Below the pieces are notes generated by a model that did not search any database, was not told the DNA's origin, and saw only the letters and a list, made by a program, of their open reading frames with translations. Positions 45,998-57,276 of a DNA stretch of 64,000 nucleotides are shown in pieces. The stretch is taken from positions 79,479,672 to 79,543,671 of the forward strand of contig OW121857.1 in the NCBI GenBank assembly GCA_933228895.1, given 5' to 3'. Positions within the stretch are counted from its first letter, which is position 1. The number at the start of each line of letters is the position of its first letter. The position numbers were made by a program, and so were the translations under genes. The DNA is from Platycnemis pennipes. Taxonomy: Eukaryota > Arthropoda > Insecta > Odonata > Platycnemididae.

Positions 45998-46149
45998 ACT
46001 TGAAATACTATAGATACCAACAATCTAGTTGCATGAGACCCTTTAGTTGCTTGCTTGCATGTTAGTAGTGCATGCTTGGTGACCTTCACCCCCTGCCACA
46101 CACCCTAGCGGTGGCTTGCAGGGTATCGTGTGGATGTAGATGTAGATGA
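45998..46149 (+). mobile_element. LINE-A 3' end, short subfamily
   Basis: 3' UTR (ATACCAACAATCTAGTTGCA), terminal block with CCTAGCGGTGGCTTGCAGGG, and a GTGTGGATG/TAGATG tail. Nearly the same as 50440-50588, so recently related. Confidence 0.88.
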
Positions 46150-46306
46150 AATGCTCTAAGATAGTAGTGATGTAAAGGTAGTAGTTCCTGTAGTGAGTTT
46201 TTAAAAGATATTCATGTTTTGACTTTACTAACTCATGCATGTTTTAATAAATATGAATTAATTAATGTATTTATATAAATTCGTACTAATCAGTTATTTA
46301 GGGCAA

Positions 46307-46540
46307 GGACCTAGCCACGTTGAATCACCGGTACAAGTCAGATCACTGAAGTTAGGCAACATTAGGCCGAGACGGAGGGATGGGTGACCCTCCATACCTC
46401 TACCGTGGTGCTCTTTTCCATTGCCTGCAAGTGGTGAGCAGGTTAAATGTGGGTCGGCGCAATTGATCTAAAGAGGTCGAAGTGCCAAGGGGACTCCAGA
46501 AGGCCCCCGCCACCCCTTCAATTTATTTCTCATTTTAATC
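46307..46540 (+). mobile_element. 5S rRNA-derived SINE
   Basis: About 100 bases follow 5S rRNA: CCACGTTGAATCACCGG, GATCACTGAAGTTAGGCAAC (box A, 46349-46360) and GGGATGGGTGACC (box C, 46377-46389). The canonical 5S sequence between and after these is altered. About 120 bases of non-5S body follow (CTGCAAGTGGTGAGCAGGTT onward) and run into an AT-rich end. This head-plus-body plan fits a SINE3-type element rather than a plain 5S pseudogene. Confidence 0.75.
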
Positions 46541-46586
46541 AATTATTTACACCTGGAGCACTCTTATTATTCATGGAAGTGAGTCG

Positions 46587-46740
46587 TAGATAATGACGGG
46601 AGTACAGAAGTCAAGGCTGGAAGCATTCGAAATTTGGTGCTACAGAAGAATGGTGAAGATAAAATTGATCGGCCGAGTGATCGACGGTGAAATTCAAAGA
46701 AAATTGAGAGAAAATAGGTCTTATTAAAACCCTAAAAAGT
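46587..46740 (+). mobile_element. RTE-like LINE fragment
   Basis: AAGGCTGGAAGCATTCGAAA, then TGGTGCTACAGAAGAATGGT, corresponds to the RLEAFEIWCYRRMVKIK coding region. The GEIQRKLRENRS-like remainder is degenerate and stops before the 3' end. Confidence 0.75.
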
Positions 46741-46769
46741 TTACGGTCAACTACATCGACCGGATTTCA

Positions 46770-46850
46770 CTTCACCTTTCGTCTGTTCCTTGCAAAATTC
46801 CTACCCATATCAACTATCTATTCTAAATGGTGCAAATGATCTTATATGAC
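46770..46850 (+). mobile_element. S1 SINE, 3' fragment
   Basis: CTATTCTAAATGGTGCAAAT and the preceding TTCCTTGCAAAATTCCTACC match the end of the S1 3' module. It sits right after an RTE-like fragment. Confidence 0.6.
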
Positions 46851-48320
46851 TTTATAATGGCTTTTGTAATAATAATAATGGCTTTTGGGAGTTCCTCCAC
46901 GTTCTGTTGTCTTTTAGCGAAAACGGTTGCCATACTGCTGGCTCTTCAGGGTGCCAATGACGGTTCTCTGTCGTACGGAGATAGCGTAGGATACGCCTTG
47001 GAAATAAAATTTCTATTGCACGGTACTTGAAATGTTATTATGTTCCAGTTGGTTACCGCACAATAGCGAAACGTACGTAGCGAACTAGACATCCCACGAT
47101 ATCTCTTGTTTTAGCGACTAATGCTATTTTGGTTCTCATCATCAGCCGGTAGCTATGGACGTATCGTCTCTTATCCTAACGACGGCTTTAATCTGGCTGT
47201 AGCTCCGTATCGTCTCATTTCAATTTTTCTGTGGAATCTATTTTCAGGTATTTTTATACTATAAAAAGAGATTTAGGATTTAATGAGTAATATAAATGTA
47301 CAGCACAAGCTAGAGAGTGCAAATTTTGCTCAATTAAGTGCTTTATTTGAATATTAGCGCTTATCAATTTCGTGGCGAACGATTGATGCATACCTTTAAA
47401 TTTATACCTCCACTAATTTATAAAAGAAGTGATATCAAGAGTTGAGATTTACTTGGCATAGAACGAAAAGTAAGTTTGGTACCCAGGTCTGAAGTGACGA
47501 TGTGTTGATTCATGGCCGTCTCAAGTATATACATTAGGTTTTCTTGCACTAATTGGTCAAGATGTTGTCTGGTCAATAAATAAACTGTTGTCGCTACAAG
47601 GCACCATGACTCGAAGGAACGACAAGAAGCCATTATTAATGATGATTGCTGTGTAACCCTCAGATTTAATTTGACCTTATCAGTTGGTCGCCTGACTCAA
47701 AGAACTAATTAAGAATGCAACATGGAATATCGAACACCGCCTTCAGTCCCACGAGTTATCCCCGAGCTACACCCAGTGATGCCGCCTATACTCGAAGTAT
47801 CGGAGCAATACCTCCATTGCAAAATTGACGCAGTTGGAAAGCGTCGTCGAGGCTGGAGCGGTTGGGGGGCAGGATAGGAGGCGTATGGTGGGGGATGTGT
47901 TCGAGGGGATAATGAGACAGGGCTCGGCGGTGGTGGGTGGGTCGTAGGTGGGAAGGAATAGGGAGCAATCCGCTCGGTGCAGAACTCACTCTCTCCCCCG
48001 CCTTCCACCCTGAGGGCCCTAACAAGGAGACACTTCCAGGAGCGGCAAAAAACGGCCCGGACCGGAGATGCTCATTACCGGGAGAGGGTTGGGAGAGATG
48101 GTGGTTGAATTGCGATCCTTGGCTGGAGGTCTGAGGAGGGAAAATTAAAAGACGTTTTCGTTAACTTGAAAATAAGGAGCCAAGGGTGCAACTGGGTTGT
48201 TTACAGAATTTGGAACAGTGCGCTTTCTTCTACTACCCGTTTGGGGAAAGAAAATACTCAAAAAAGCCCCTAATGCTACGCGTTAAGTAAACAGTTATTT
48301 TAATCTTAGTACTGATCACT
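46851..48320. other. No recognised gene
   Basis: The frame 46827-47030 and minus frames at 47418-47633, 47709-48008 and 47786-48025 have no domain. 47850-48070 is GC-rich. Nothing assignable. Confidence 0.45.
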
Positions 48321-48324
48321 AATG

Positions 48325-48605
48325 GCTTGGGTTGGTGTGGTAGCTTGATAACTGGTTTCCCATAGTGGGATCTCGAGTTCCTATCCCGGTATTGGCTGGT
48401 GTTTTTAGCGGTGAGTGCGGTGTGTGAAAAGCACTTCAAGTTCAGCACTCCGGCCGTCGGATGGGACGTTAAACGGTGGATCTTTGGCATCTCTTTTTAA
48501 GTGTAATCTTATCCCGACGCCGAGTTTCACTCCAACCTTCCACCATTCCATTAATTCCTCTTCACATAGGCCTTACTATCTCAAATTACGCAAATTACGT
48601 AATAT
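48325..48605 (+). mobile_element. S1 SINE, near full length
   Basis: Starts GGGTTGGTGTGGTAGCTTGA with a diverged A box. The B-box region has decayed to CGAGTTCCTATCCCGG, the core is GTCGGATGGGACGTTAAACG, and the 3' module is CCCGACGCCGAGTTTCACTC. Confidence 0.85.
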
Positions 48606-48639
48606 TTTTGTTTTCCTTATCTGAACAACTACTAACATT

Positions 48640-48930
48640 TTTTTCGTGGTGGCTTAAAACCGTCCTTCGTTTAGAGGGCCTAGATTTGAATCTGTGAACT
48701 TTTTTTCAAATGAAATTGTCACTAATTGATTATTGTGAGGAGAGAACTTCAATCGTAGCCTCCCGGTCATCGTATGTTGCGTTAAAATCTGGGAGTCTTT
48801 CGTTAAGAACAGCGAAATGTTGATACCTGGCTTCTTTCCTGTCCCCAAAGAAAATCCTACCTCCTCCCATTTACTCATCTATTCTTAAAAGCGCACCAGC
48901 TGTCGATCGCCTCCCTTTATGAATCAAGGG
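48640..48930 (+). mobile_element. S1 SINE, degenerate
   Basis: B-box remnant TAGATTTGAATCTG, core remnant GTCATCGTATGTTGCGTTAA and 3' module TTAAGAACAGCGAAATGTTG, with CAGCTGTCGATCGCCTCCCT at the end. Older than its neighbour at 48325. Confidence 0.65.
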
Positions 48931-50304
48931 CACCATCGATCAGTTTCGTCTCTATCGTTTCCAACAACGGCGTATGATATGCCTCCATCATAATCGTTGG
49001 TTTCCCCATTCCCCTTCGACATTCATTATGGGTAGACATGGATAGAAAGTAACGTGCTAGAAAGGGAGTAGAAATTTCAACGTAAAGAAGCTCAGTAATC
49101 GAGTAATATCTTTGTCCGCGGTGTCGAAGATATTCCAAGTTTTTGTGTATTTGCCTACGGCTCCACGTTCCCGGATTCCCGCGCTGTTACTTGCTGGCAT
49201 TGGCGCGAATGACGTTGAACGAAGACCAGTGGTGGCTGTATCACTATAAATATCAAGCGTGAATATGCTTTGACGCTCAACAATTACCATCGGATCAATC
49301 AATGACTTTCCAAAAGATTTTTTTCGATACCTGTAGTTTCAATTTCACTTTAAACAGGTCAATACTCCGCCGGACTGATAACCTACCGTTCCCAGGTTCA
49401 AATTCCGCCTCTGGCTTAGATATTCTTATTCTCTTCGGATTAATAAATCAGGTGTGATATCATCTTAATAGCTAGACCTCCTAAAACACAAGTAACCAGC
49501 GGTATACAATGATGGTTCATATAATTTTGGTAAAATTTCGTGCTTATAAGATTTAAAGCGAGGCCCAAATGTTGCATTTTATAATTATAGAATAAAGCAC
49601 ATTTCTGTTGGAAGGCATAGAATCAACTCCATTTTTTAGAAAAAAGATGGGTTTAAATGATGATGGCTTTAAAGGAGGAACCCCATGGATCTTTCTTTCT
49701 ATTTAATAATCGTACTCAGAAGTGTAGAGCCTCTTAATTTTACTTGATAATTTCAATTCACGTTCTCCAGAGCTTTTTTTCAGATTTTCTACATTTTTTC
49801 TTCATTTCCCCTGCGGGTATCTTTTCCCAATTCTGGTGCGGTAATGACCCTAGCCGCTGGCCCTTTTATTGATTGTGCGCCGAAGCCGAAGGGGTTGAGC
49901 GATCCCCTGAGGCTGTTGAACACCGCTTAGGTTTCGTTCTTTTTCGTTGCTGTAACCGAACTTACGCGCAAATTCCAGCATAATTATAGAATAAATTATC
50001 ATTTCACTCCACAAATTAGGAACTCAACCATTGCAGTCAGAACTTGGCTCATGAAGTCTTGAAAAATCCTCTTTTTTCACTTATCTTCCAATGACCGAAT
50101 CTTTAGGTTTAAAATGTTTAATTGCCCTTAAGTAATATAATTTTCAAACTGGCCTTTATTCGTCCCAGTACAAGCCTTTTTTAGTCTCCTCGTTCAAGTA
50201 CATGTTGTAGCTAATTTGATGGCTAAGCATTCCAAATAAAATATTGCACAGTTTAGAGTCACTTGTAAAGTATTAAATTTTATCATTATCATTTATTATA
50301 ATTT
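48931..50304. other. No recognised gene; tRNA-like scrap
   Basis: A B-box-like CAGGTTCAAATTCCG lies at about 49394-49408 after CGGACTGATAACCTACCG, resembling a decayed tRNA-derived head. Otherwise short frames only (48917-49138 -, 49057-49302 -). Confidence 0.4.
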
Positions 50305-50588
50305 GATTCCAAATATTCTTATAACTCTCTGTCTCCTGCAATATAAGAGAACAGAATAGGCAGCATAGCAAAGGGATAGGTAGGTGAAATATTTTAGAGT
50401 AGTCTGTAGTGCATGATGCATGTATTAACCCCTTAAATACTATAGATACTAACAATCTAGTTGCATGAGACCCTATAGTTGCTTGTTTGCATGTCAGTAG
50501 TGCATGCTTGGTGATCTTCACCCCCTGCCACACACCCTCGCGGTGGCTTGAAGGGTATCGTGTAGATGTAGATGTCGTGTGTAGATGA
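50305..50588 (+). mobile_element. LINE-A 3' end, short subfamily
   Basis: The UTR runs from about 50305, through AATACTATAGATACTAACAA and the terminal block CCCCTGCCACACACCCTCGC, to a TAGATGTAGATG tail interrupted by GTCGTG. The minus frame 50273-50599 is its antisense and not a gene. Confidence 0.88.
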
Positions 50589-52630
50589 ACATCGAGCATC
50601 TCTTATTCTAATTCTTTAAAATATTTTGCCTGTTTTAGGTATCAAACACTTTGCTATAGCATGCATTATTATCACATTAATGCATGAATTGTCTATAAAT
50701 TCTGATCCCCTGATCCCCTTAGCAATTAAAAAGTGTTTCATTTTTTCATTCGATAATGTTTTCGTAGCTTCGTGCGCACACGCTTTTCCAGTCATTGTCT
50801 ATCAACCGGTGGTCGTCCCTTCTCCCTCTGGGGGCGCGTCGGCAAGGGCGAGAAAGATGCCGTGAGGCGAGAGAGCCCCTACGACTCAAAAATCCATTAC
50901 CCCAAATTCAAACTTGCAGGTGGCGCATTGCGGGTGAGGCACCCTCCTCTAGGAGGTGCGTGCGAATGATGGCGGGCTTCTTTCTGTCCTTCCTCTTTTG
51001 GTGCTGCAAGGATCCCCTCAGCGTGATGAGTCACTGAAAATTGTAGCGCGTAGAAGCGTACACTCTATGGTCTGTTTCGATCTACACTTGTGAAATCATT
51101 CAATAGCCACGTTTTCATTTCCACAAGTGTATTTCACGGTGGATGTAACGTTGATGCATTTAGTATCAAAATATAATATCGCACGTAATCGTTAAAGGGT
51201 CACTTCAAATACATGTATACGGAGCTCTAAGAGCCTTCGCAAGTGTGTGAGTGGCAGGGGGTGGTAGGTAACAAGCAGCGAAATTGGCATTTTTCTGAAG
51301 AAGACAGGGATGAAGAAATACTTGAGGAAATTACAATTAAGTGTGATTTTTTTGATGAATTACACGTTGTTTGTGTTGTAGCGTATTATTGTGCGTGGGA
51401 AAAATGAAGGCTTACATTTCGTGGTCCAGCAATCTCATAATTTTGCCGCTTCTATTTGTCCAATTGATAAAGTGTGGGGGTAAAAATGTATCCACAATTT
51501 TAGCCTTGAAAATTTGTTATAAAATAAATGCTATTGGTTTTATTAAAGGATGCGACCGATTATGAAGGTCCGTTAAGGATAGGTAGCTTGTTGTGAAAGG
51601 GCAGAATTTTGTAGAGTCGGAGAAAGCATTAAATGATACTCTGCAATTAAATATCTCTTTTAAAAAAGGGCATCTATGAGTTTTCTCACAGTTTAACAAC
51701 CCATCTGATATACGAGTAACTGGGAGTAGAGACGGTGACAACTCTCTACCCTCTCTACTTTACTCCATGAGTAGTGAATGATTTAATTCAGTCAATTTTT
51801 CGTGGGCCACTTAAATAGAAACAGTCGTGTTTTACTCTCGATAATATTTCAGAGAAACTATTGTTATTCCAACTTTCTGAAAACCTCCTTTATTCATGAA
51901 GTTTAGAAAATGTATTGTACTAAATGATTATACTTGATCACGTAAAATCTCACCAAATCGCTGTTGAGAACAGATGACTACAGTCTCATATTCTCATACT
52001 GTAATTTTTTTTCTCTTTTCTCCATTTTTCTTTATCTTTGTCTATCCGAATTCATTTTTGATCCACACGGTCGTAACTAAATGTGTGGCAATGCTACACC
52101 CACTCTCATTATTCTTCGAATCAATACCGCATTGTCGAACCGGGATGGGTAACCATTTGAATTCTCCGTTTCGCTCCGATCTCTCCGACCTTGGTGGGGC
52201 GTAATGACCGCAGTCCGTGTTACACACCCTCGTCCGCGCTGATTACTGGTCAAATATGCAGACACGCGCGCCGATTGAGTCGATGCATCTCTTCCCGCCA
52301 GATGCAGGAGAAGGGATGAAATCGAATGGCGGCGGGGGAGGTGCATGACGGGATTGCCCATCGGCGATGATGACATCGGCGGCGAGGTACAGCATCATGT
52401 CCCTCACGACCGCGCGCCACGATAATGGACCACGGCCGTTATATGGCCACGGAACGCCTCCAATTGGGAGTCGTGACTGATTTACCGGGCAGCAACAATG
52501 GAGAATGGGTAATGCAATAGCGACTGGACAGACGATTCAATCTGTCATAGAGGAATCATATTTGAAATATTTTCGGCACAGCTTTGAAGAGTATGAGGTC
52601 TTTCAAGCAAATTGTGAGAAGGTATTCGAC
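50589..52630. other. No recognised gene; two GC-rich patches
   Basis: 50800-51030 and 52090-52500 are GC-rich with CpGs; frames there conflict between strands. 51230-51265 (GTGTGTGAGTGGCAGGGGGT) weakly resembles an inverted LINE-A terminus. I call nothing firmly. Confidence 0.45.
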
Positions 52631-52633
52631 CTT

Positions 52634-52771
52634 GAGAGCACAAGGTTTTCCGTATACCTAATGTAAACCCAGCTTTAACGTTTACATCTGGTAAACGTCT
52701 GTTATATACTATATATACCTATACATTAAAATTGGGTTTACATTATGTATACTTCAAACTTTGTGCTTTCA
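52634..52771. mobile_element. Short palindromic MITE
   Basis: The left arm 52634-52679 (GAGAGCACAAGG ... TAATGTAAACCCA) and right arm 52723-52771 (TGGGTTTACATTA ... TTTGTGCTTTC) are inverted copies at about 80% by eye. They are separated by a small internal hairpin (GTTTAC-ATCTG-GTAAAC). No coding; no clear target duplication. Confidence 0.7.
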
Positions 52772-52784
52772 GGGGAGTGAAAAG

Positions 52785-53352
52785 TAAAAGAAAGATATTA
52801 TATCGCACTGGTAAAAACTCATCTGGAGTATGCATTTTGCATTTGGGATCTAATAAATAAAAATGCATTCGGGAATGAGTAAGATACGTAGTAAAGTAAG
52901 CATTTTGTAAACAATTTCCTACACTTTAAGTATCACTTGGCTATTGGAAGAGCTTGGTTTGGAAACCATATAGAAATTTGAATTGAGTTTCAATTTAGCG
53001 GATGATTCGTCACTGAATTTTTTAAATCACATGAGTTCAAGGCTGATACTTCACACATATTTCTACCTCAAACTACATTAGCAGGACAGATAGGAGAGAT
53101 GAATTAAGAGTATTTAACTGCCGGGTCTAGGAGAGGTGGAAGAAATCATTTTCCCCCGTCAAAATACGCGATTGCTACCAACGCCAAAAGATAAGAATCG
53201 CATTTCATAATTATCCCCCAAATTTCTTTATATTATAAGTTTTTTTCAGCAAAACTTCTTTCTTTTTAACCAATAACCATTTCAAGGCTGGTGACATACC
53301 ACCCTCTGCCACACGCCGTTAAGGTGTCTCGCAGGGATGGATGTAGATTTCA
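52785..53352 (+). mobile_element. LINE-A, old degenerate copy
   Basis: CACTGGTAAAAACTCATCTG and GAGTATGCATTTTGCATTTG correspond to the SLVRPHLEYAASVWDP coding block. The 3' terminus CCCTCTGCCACACGCC ... GTGTCTCGCAGGG with one TGTAGAT is at 53301-53352. Heavy decay. The palindromic MITE lies just upstream. Confidence 0.65.
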
Positions 53353-54139
53353 GATTGAGCACGGCTCTCATCTAGCCTGGGTGAACGTTTTTGAGCATTA
53401 AAATGGATGTGCGCGATTTACTTTCCACCTTCGAGTGAACTAACGGCCTCAACTCACTGTTTTGTCCCATGTCGGAGAAACAATGCCCGGACGAACGCTC
53501 CATTAATAATCCATAGCGGGAGCTGATGGGAGGAGACATCGGAACGAGGGAGTAGATTCACTCGCCCTGCGCGTCTATCTGTGAGCAGATAGCATCGCGA
53601 TAATCGGATTCTAATTATACCGGCAGGGGACGCGGAATCGGCTCGCAGGGAATGAATTTCAACGTCCCCATCCCGCGAGGAACGAAATCTGTTGTCTTGA
53701 AGCGCCGGAGAGGGTGGTTTTAGTGTCGAGTCATCTTCTCCACCCCCTCGCACAGGGCTGCCACCATTCCCGGGATTCCGGGAGTCTCACGGAATAGGCT
53801 CATTTAGACACGCCTCTCCGGCTCCCTTTGGGAAGAACGTCTCGGAATTAAGGAATCCCTTGATCCATTGAGGTTTTTAATGTAGAGTAATCGTTACATT
53901 CAACCCGAAGTGTATGGTGTCAAATGCAAAGCCGTATGAGCACTTTCTCTGCTTTTCAAGGCTGGTGATCTTAATGAAAACAACCGACGAATGTTATGAT
54001 TTTATATGCAAGTTTACTATCACAACCAAAAACGTTTCAGGCATTTTGAGAAATTCTATATAAAAATTTAAAATTAGAAATCAAAAGTAGGTTTTTTAAT
54101 TGATAATTTTTTTAATATTTGCTACAGTTATGTGTTAAG
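53353..54139. other. No recognised gene; GC-rich patch
   Basis: 53440-53850 is GC-rich with CpGs. The 99-codon minus frame 53454-53753 has unremarkable sequence and no domain. Unassigned. Confidence 0.45.
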
Positions 54140-54435
54140 TATGGTTTCGTATCCCGGCAGTGGAAGATTTTTTCATTCTTATATCGGTCACCAATGGAGT
54201 TCTGTGAGGAGAGCACATAACTCCATTGTTCACACTCTCAAGTTCAGTACTCCGTCCGTCGGATGGGACGTTCAGCCGATGATGCCTAGGTGCCTTTCGT
54301 CAAGAACAGGTTAACGCCGACGCCGGGTTTCCTGCCATCCTTCCTCATCTTCATTAATATTCCTCCCTCTACTCAAATACCCGCCTATACTTGACGGTGC
54401 AGAAGGCCTTAGTTGTCGGTAGTCTCCCCTGATAA
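54140..54435 (+). mobile_element. S1 SINE, head-truncated
   Basis: Begins at the B-box region (GGTTTCGTATCCCGG). The core GTCGGATGGGACGTTCAGCC and 3' module AACGCCGACGCCGGGTTTCC follow, ending CTTAGTTGTCGGTAGTCTCC. A small local duplication (GGAGTTCTGTG / ATAACTCCATTG) expands the linker. Confidence 0.85.
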
Positions 54436-54739
54436 GAACAATGTATGTACCTACTCACTTACGAAAAACTAACTTATCATTTTCCGTAAGAATTCGAGGA
54501 AGAGATGGATAAGAAGGCCCAAATTGCATCAAAAAATGCTCCATACTGTCCTTTTATGAATAAAATGATGGCTTTTATTTTTCAGAATAGTGGACATGAA
54601 AAATTTGATGAACCTCAATTCACTTTATGGCGAGTTCTGCCACCCCCGTTGAACCATTGATATTTTTGTTGCTTGGAATGACCTCGGCCATAAATATGTT
54701 ATCCCGTAGAAAAGTCGAGAAATCAAATAATACTCGACT

Positions 54740-54890
54740 GTTGTGTGGAGAGCTCTTTTAATTTATTATATTGCGTCCGTCGGATTCAATATTAAATCGT
54801 GAATCCTTTGACGACTCTTGTTAATATTAGAGTATTGCTGGGTTACATGGGTTTCTCTCCTCACTCCTTCGGTTCACTGGAGTATTCTGG
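54740..54890 (+). mobile_element. S1 SINE, degenerate
   Basis: Core remnant CCGTCGGATTCAATATTAAA and 3' remnant GGGTTTCTCTCCTCACTCCT. The head is lost. Confidence 0.6.
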
Positions 54891-54893
54891 GAG

Positions 54894-55190
54894 GGGGGTC
54901 ATGGTGGCCTAGCGGGTGAGCTACCGACCGGAGGGTCCTGGGTTCAAATCCCGGGCAAGAGCCTTTCTGGACACCCCCATCTAAAATCCTCGCGATTCGA
55001 TTTTCTGCGTCTCGGAATTTCATAGGGAATCGCAGGTAGCCTATGGAAAGGAATTATCCTGAATGTGAATTTCACGCGCCAATGGTTTAGTACGGGGTGT
55101 GGTCTACTACCCTCACCTATCAAAAATCAACATATGGGTTGAAGACAATTTTTGTTATAAATGGCATAAATAAAGTTAGGTGTTGGTAGC
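54894..55190 (+). mobile_element. tRNA-derived SINE, second family
   Basis: The head has the A box TGGCCTAGCGGGTGAG and a perfect-looking T-arm CTGGGTTCAAATCCCGGG. A body of about 220 bases follows, ending near AAATGGCATAAATAAAGTTA. It is unrelated to S1 outside the pol III boxes. With intact boxes and no decay in the T-arm it looks younger than most S1 copies. Only one copy seen, so a tRNA pseudogene fused to flank remains possible. Confidence 0.65.
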
Positions 55191-55732
55191 TTCCTCTGAA
55201 TGACTATAGGCAATATTTAACCAAAGACTGAATCAGAAATGTTCTGGAATGGACCTCCCGCAAGTTGGTAACTCTAGCCTCGCCTCTTTTCCGATTGTTC
55301 GACAGCCGCATCTCCACCCCCCAGGAATGGCCAGATCTCTGATCAAGGCGCATCCCCTATTATCTCTCCTCCCCAACTCTTCATTCTATCCAAGCCCTTC
55401 TTCCCCTTCCACCAGCGTTTTGTCAGCGCCGGGTGGTACTAACTGCGTCAGATTTCGCGCGTGGAGCGCCGGCATGTTTTACCGACCCGCAAAAATGGGT
55501 CGGGCCTCGCGCGCGGTCAGCGTGGAAGCGATGCGGGACAAAGGGATTGTGACTGCCTCCGTGTCTGCCGGGTGGGGGAGGGAAGAGGAGAAATAACCCC
55601 CTCGGTGTGCTATTCGCGGGCCTGTCATGGCCTTACACAATCTTAAATTTAATGGCCTTTTCCTCGGCGATTCTGTGATTCGTGCTTGTTTTCCGCCAGC
55701 GCTTCCATCATTGTTCGCGCCTCTGAGGCTTT
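55191..55732. other. No recognised gene; CpG-rich patch
   Basis: 55430-55620 has many CpGs (GCGCGCGGTCAGCG). Frames 55249-55596 and 55461-55646 overlap in different registers with no domain. A CpG-island-like region is possible. Confidence 0.45.
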
Positions 55733-56295
55733 CTCTAGAGTAATGGTTCGTAACCCTTTCATCTGCTGATACCCCTTTGACTTCTCACAATGTTGACGTC
55801 ACGCCCTCTCTCAAAGTACTGAATATGTATTGAGTATAAAGAAGGAAAATTAGGCAAACTGAACTAATAATACGTTGTAATCAACAATACTCTCAATCGT
55901 AACATACGTTTGCTACTGGAATTAGCTTTTTGTTTTGTTGATGTAGGGTTCGTATGCTTACATACGTTTAAAGTATAACACATATAATGGTTTTTTTATT
56001 GAGAAATATTTTATTGATGTTTATTGATATTTTATTACTTAGATTTGCAAGAAAATTTTATCATATTATCTAAAAAAAACCTTATGAACACCCTTTTCCG
56101 TTGTTTGTGAGTTTAATTTTATTTTCTCCCACATGCTCGATACAATTACGAGTACAAATATGTATAGGGAGCTTAAGGTGGTCTCCAAGGGCACCTGAAT
56201 TGAGCCACTAGAGCCATTTTTTTTTTCGTTAAATGTTGATAAACACTAATCATCATTCAGGAATACGTTTCAACTGATTAGAAAATAGACTTATA

Positions 56296-56600
56296 CTATA
56301 TGTTTACAGATTTTCCCTCAGGAGTGTTGATAAATAGGTTATTGCCGCTCGAAACGCGGGAGCAAGCCACATAAAGCTGCCCATACGTGAAGCAGTGGCT
56401 TTCCAATTGAAAGCCAGCCACTTGAAGAGTCTGCCCTTGTGACTTATTTATTGTCATAGAAAAGGCTACTCTAACTGGGAACAGGAGACGCTTGAATGTG
56501 AATGGCCAGTCTGAAGAAATGATAGGAATTAAAACTTCCTGTCCCTTAGCGCACCCAGTCAAAATAGTAGCCTGTATAAGATTTTGTTTCGAAGACTTAT
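56296..56600 (-). pseudogene. Helitron Pif1-like helicase, C-terminal remnant
   Basis: Encodes WPFTFKRLLFPVRVAFSMTI, then MTINKSQGQTLQVAG and GQLYVACSRVSSGNNLFINT: the last helicase motifs (the KSQGQT and LYVACSR blocks) of the Pif1-like helicase in Helitron Rep/Hel proteins. The remaining 5' coding region is absent or unreadable, so it is a remnant. The apparent start at 56643 lies in non-homologous sequence. Confidence 0.88.
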
Positions 56601-57276
56601 ATAGAAGAATATATATTGAAGAGTATACTTTGTAAATATGCATTGAATTTATCGAAAAAAGTTAGAAATAATGATGTAGTTCTATTTGTACAGAAGGAAT
56701 CTTGCTTTCTTATCTTATTGTTAGATTTTATTAACGAAGAGCCCTTGCGAATTGCTCGTTTAGCAGCTTAAAATATTTTCTAAATTTTTACTATTTTTAT
56801 ACAGATAGCAGTATTGCAACAGGTCCGAAAAACCTGGAGAACCGGGAAAAGGCAAGGAATATGAAAAGGGTCATGTAAAATAAGAAAATATCTAGAGAAT
56901 ATGAAAGACAACCTGGAACGTTTTTAAGCTTTCATCTTGAATGAGTCGTATTTAAAGCCACATGCTTTAGTTTTCGATTTTTCAAAACTTTCAAGTGATC
57001 CGTCAAATGTTTTACATTGATTGCGTACCAAGCATAAATAATGGTGTTATCCCCTTAAATTAAACAACGGGTTAGCGAATCCGCATTGTCAAACAGCTCA
57101 TGATAGGTAGAAATACCTAATTCTTTACTTATCGTGAGATCAATGTTTAGCTATTTTTATATTACCCTAATCTGCCGACTCAAATCACGTTTAGGTACAC
57201 CAACCAAACGGTCATGCAGCGAGAGCACAAAGTACCTCTATACATAATACCTACCTCTATACATAATACAAAGTAC

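Noticed and set aside
51230..51265. Possible inverted LINE-A terminus (GTGTGTGAGTGGCAGGGGGT)
   Set aside because: Too short, no hexamer tail and no UTR match.
54904..54977. True tRNA gene
   Set aside because: The T-arm is good, but the acceptor ends do not pair and the sequence continues into a SINE-like body.
56201..56230. Helitron 3' terminus at CTAG (56208-56211)
   Set aside because: CTAG next to A fits the insertion rule, but no terminal hairpin is visible, so I give it only as a tentative boundary.
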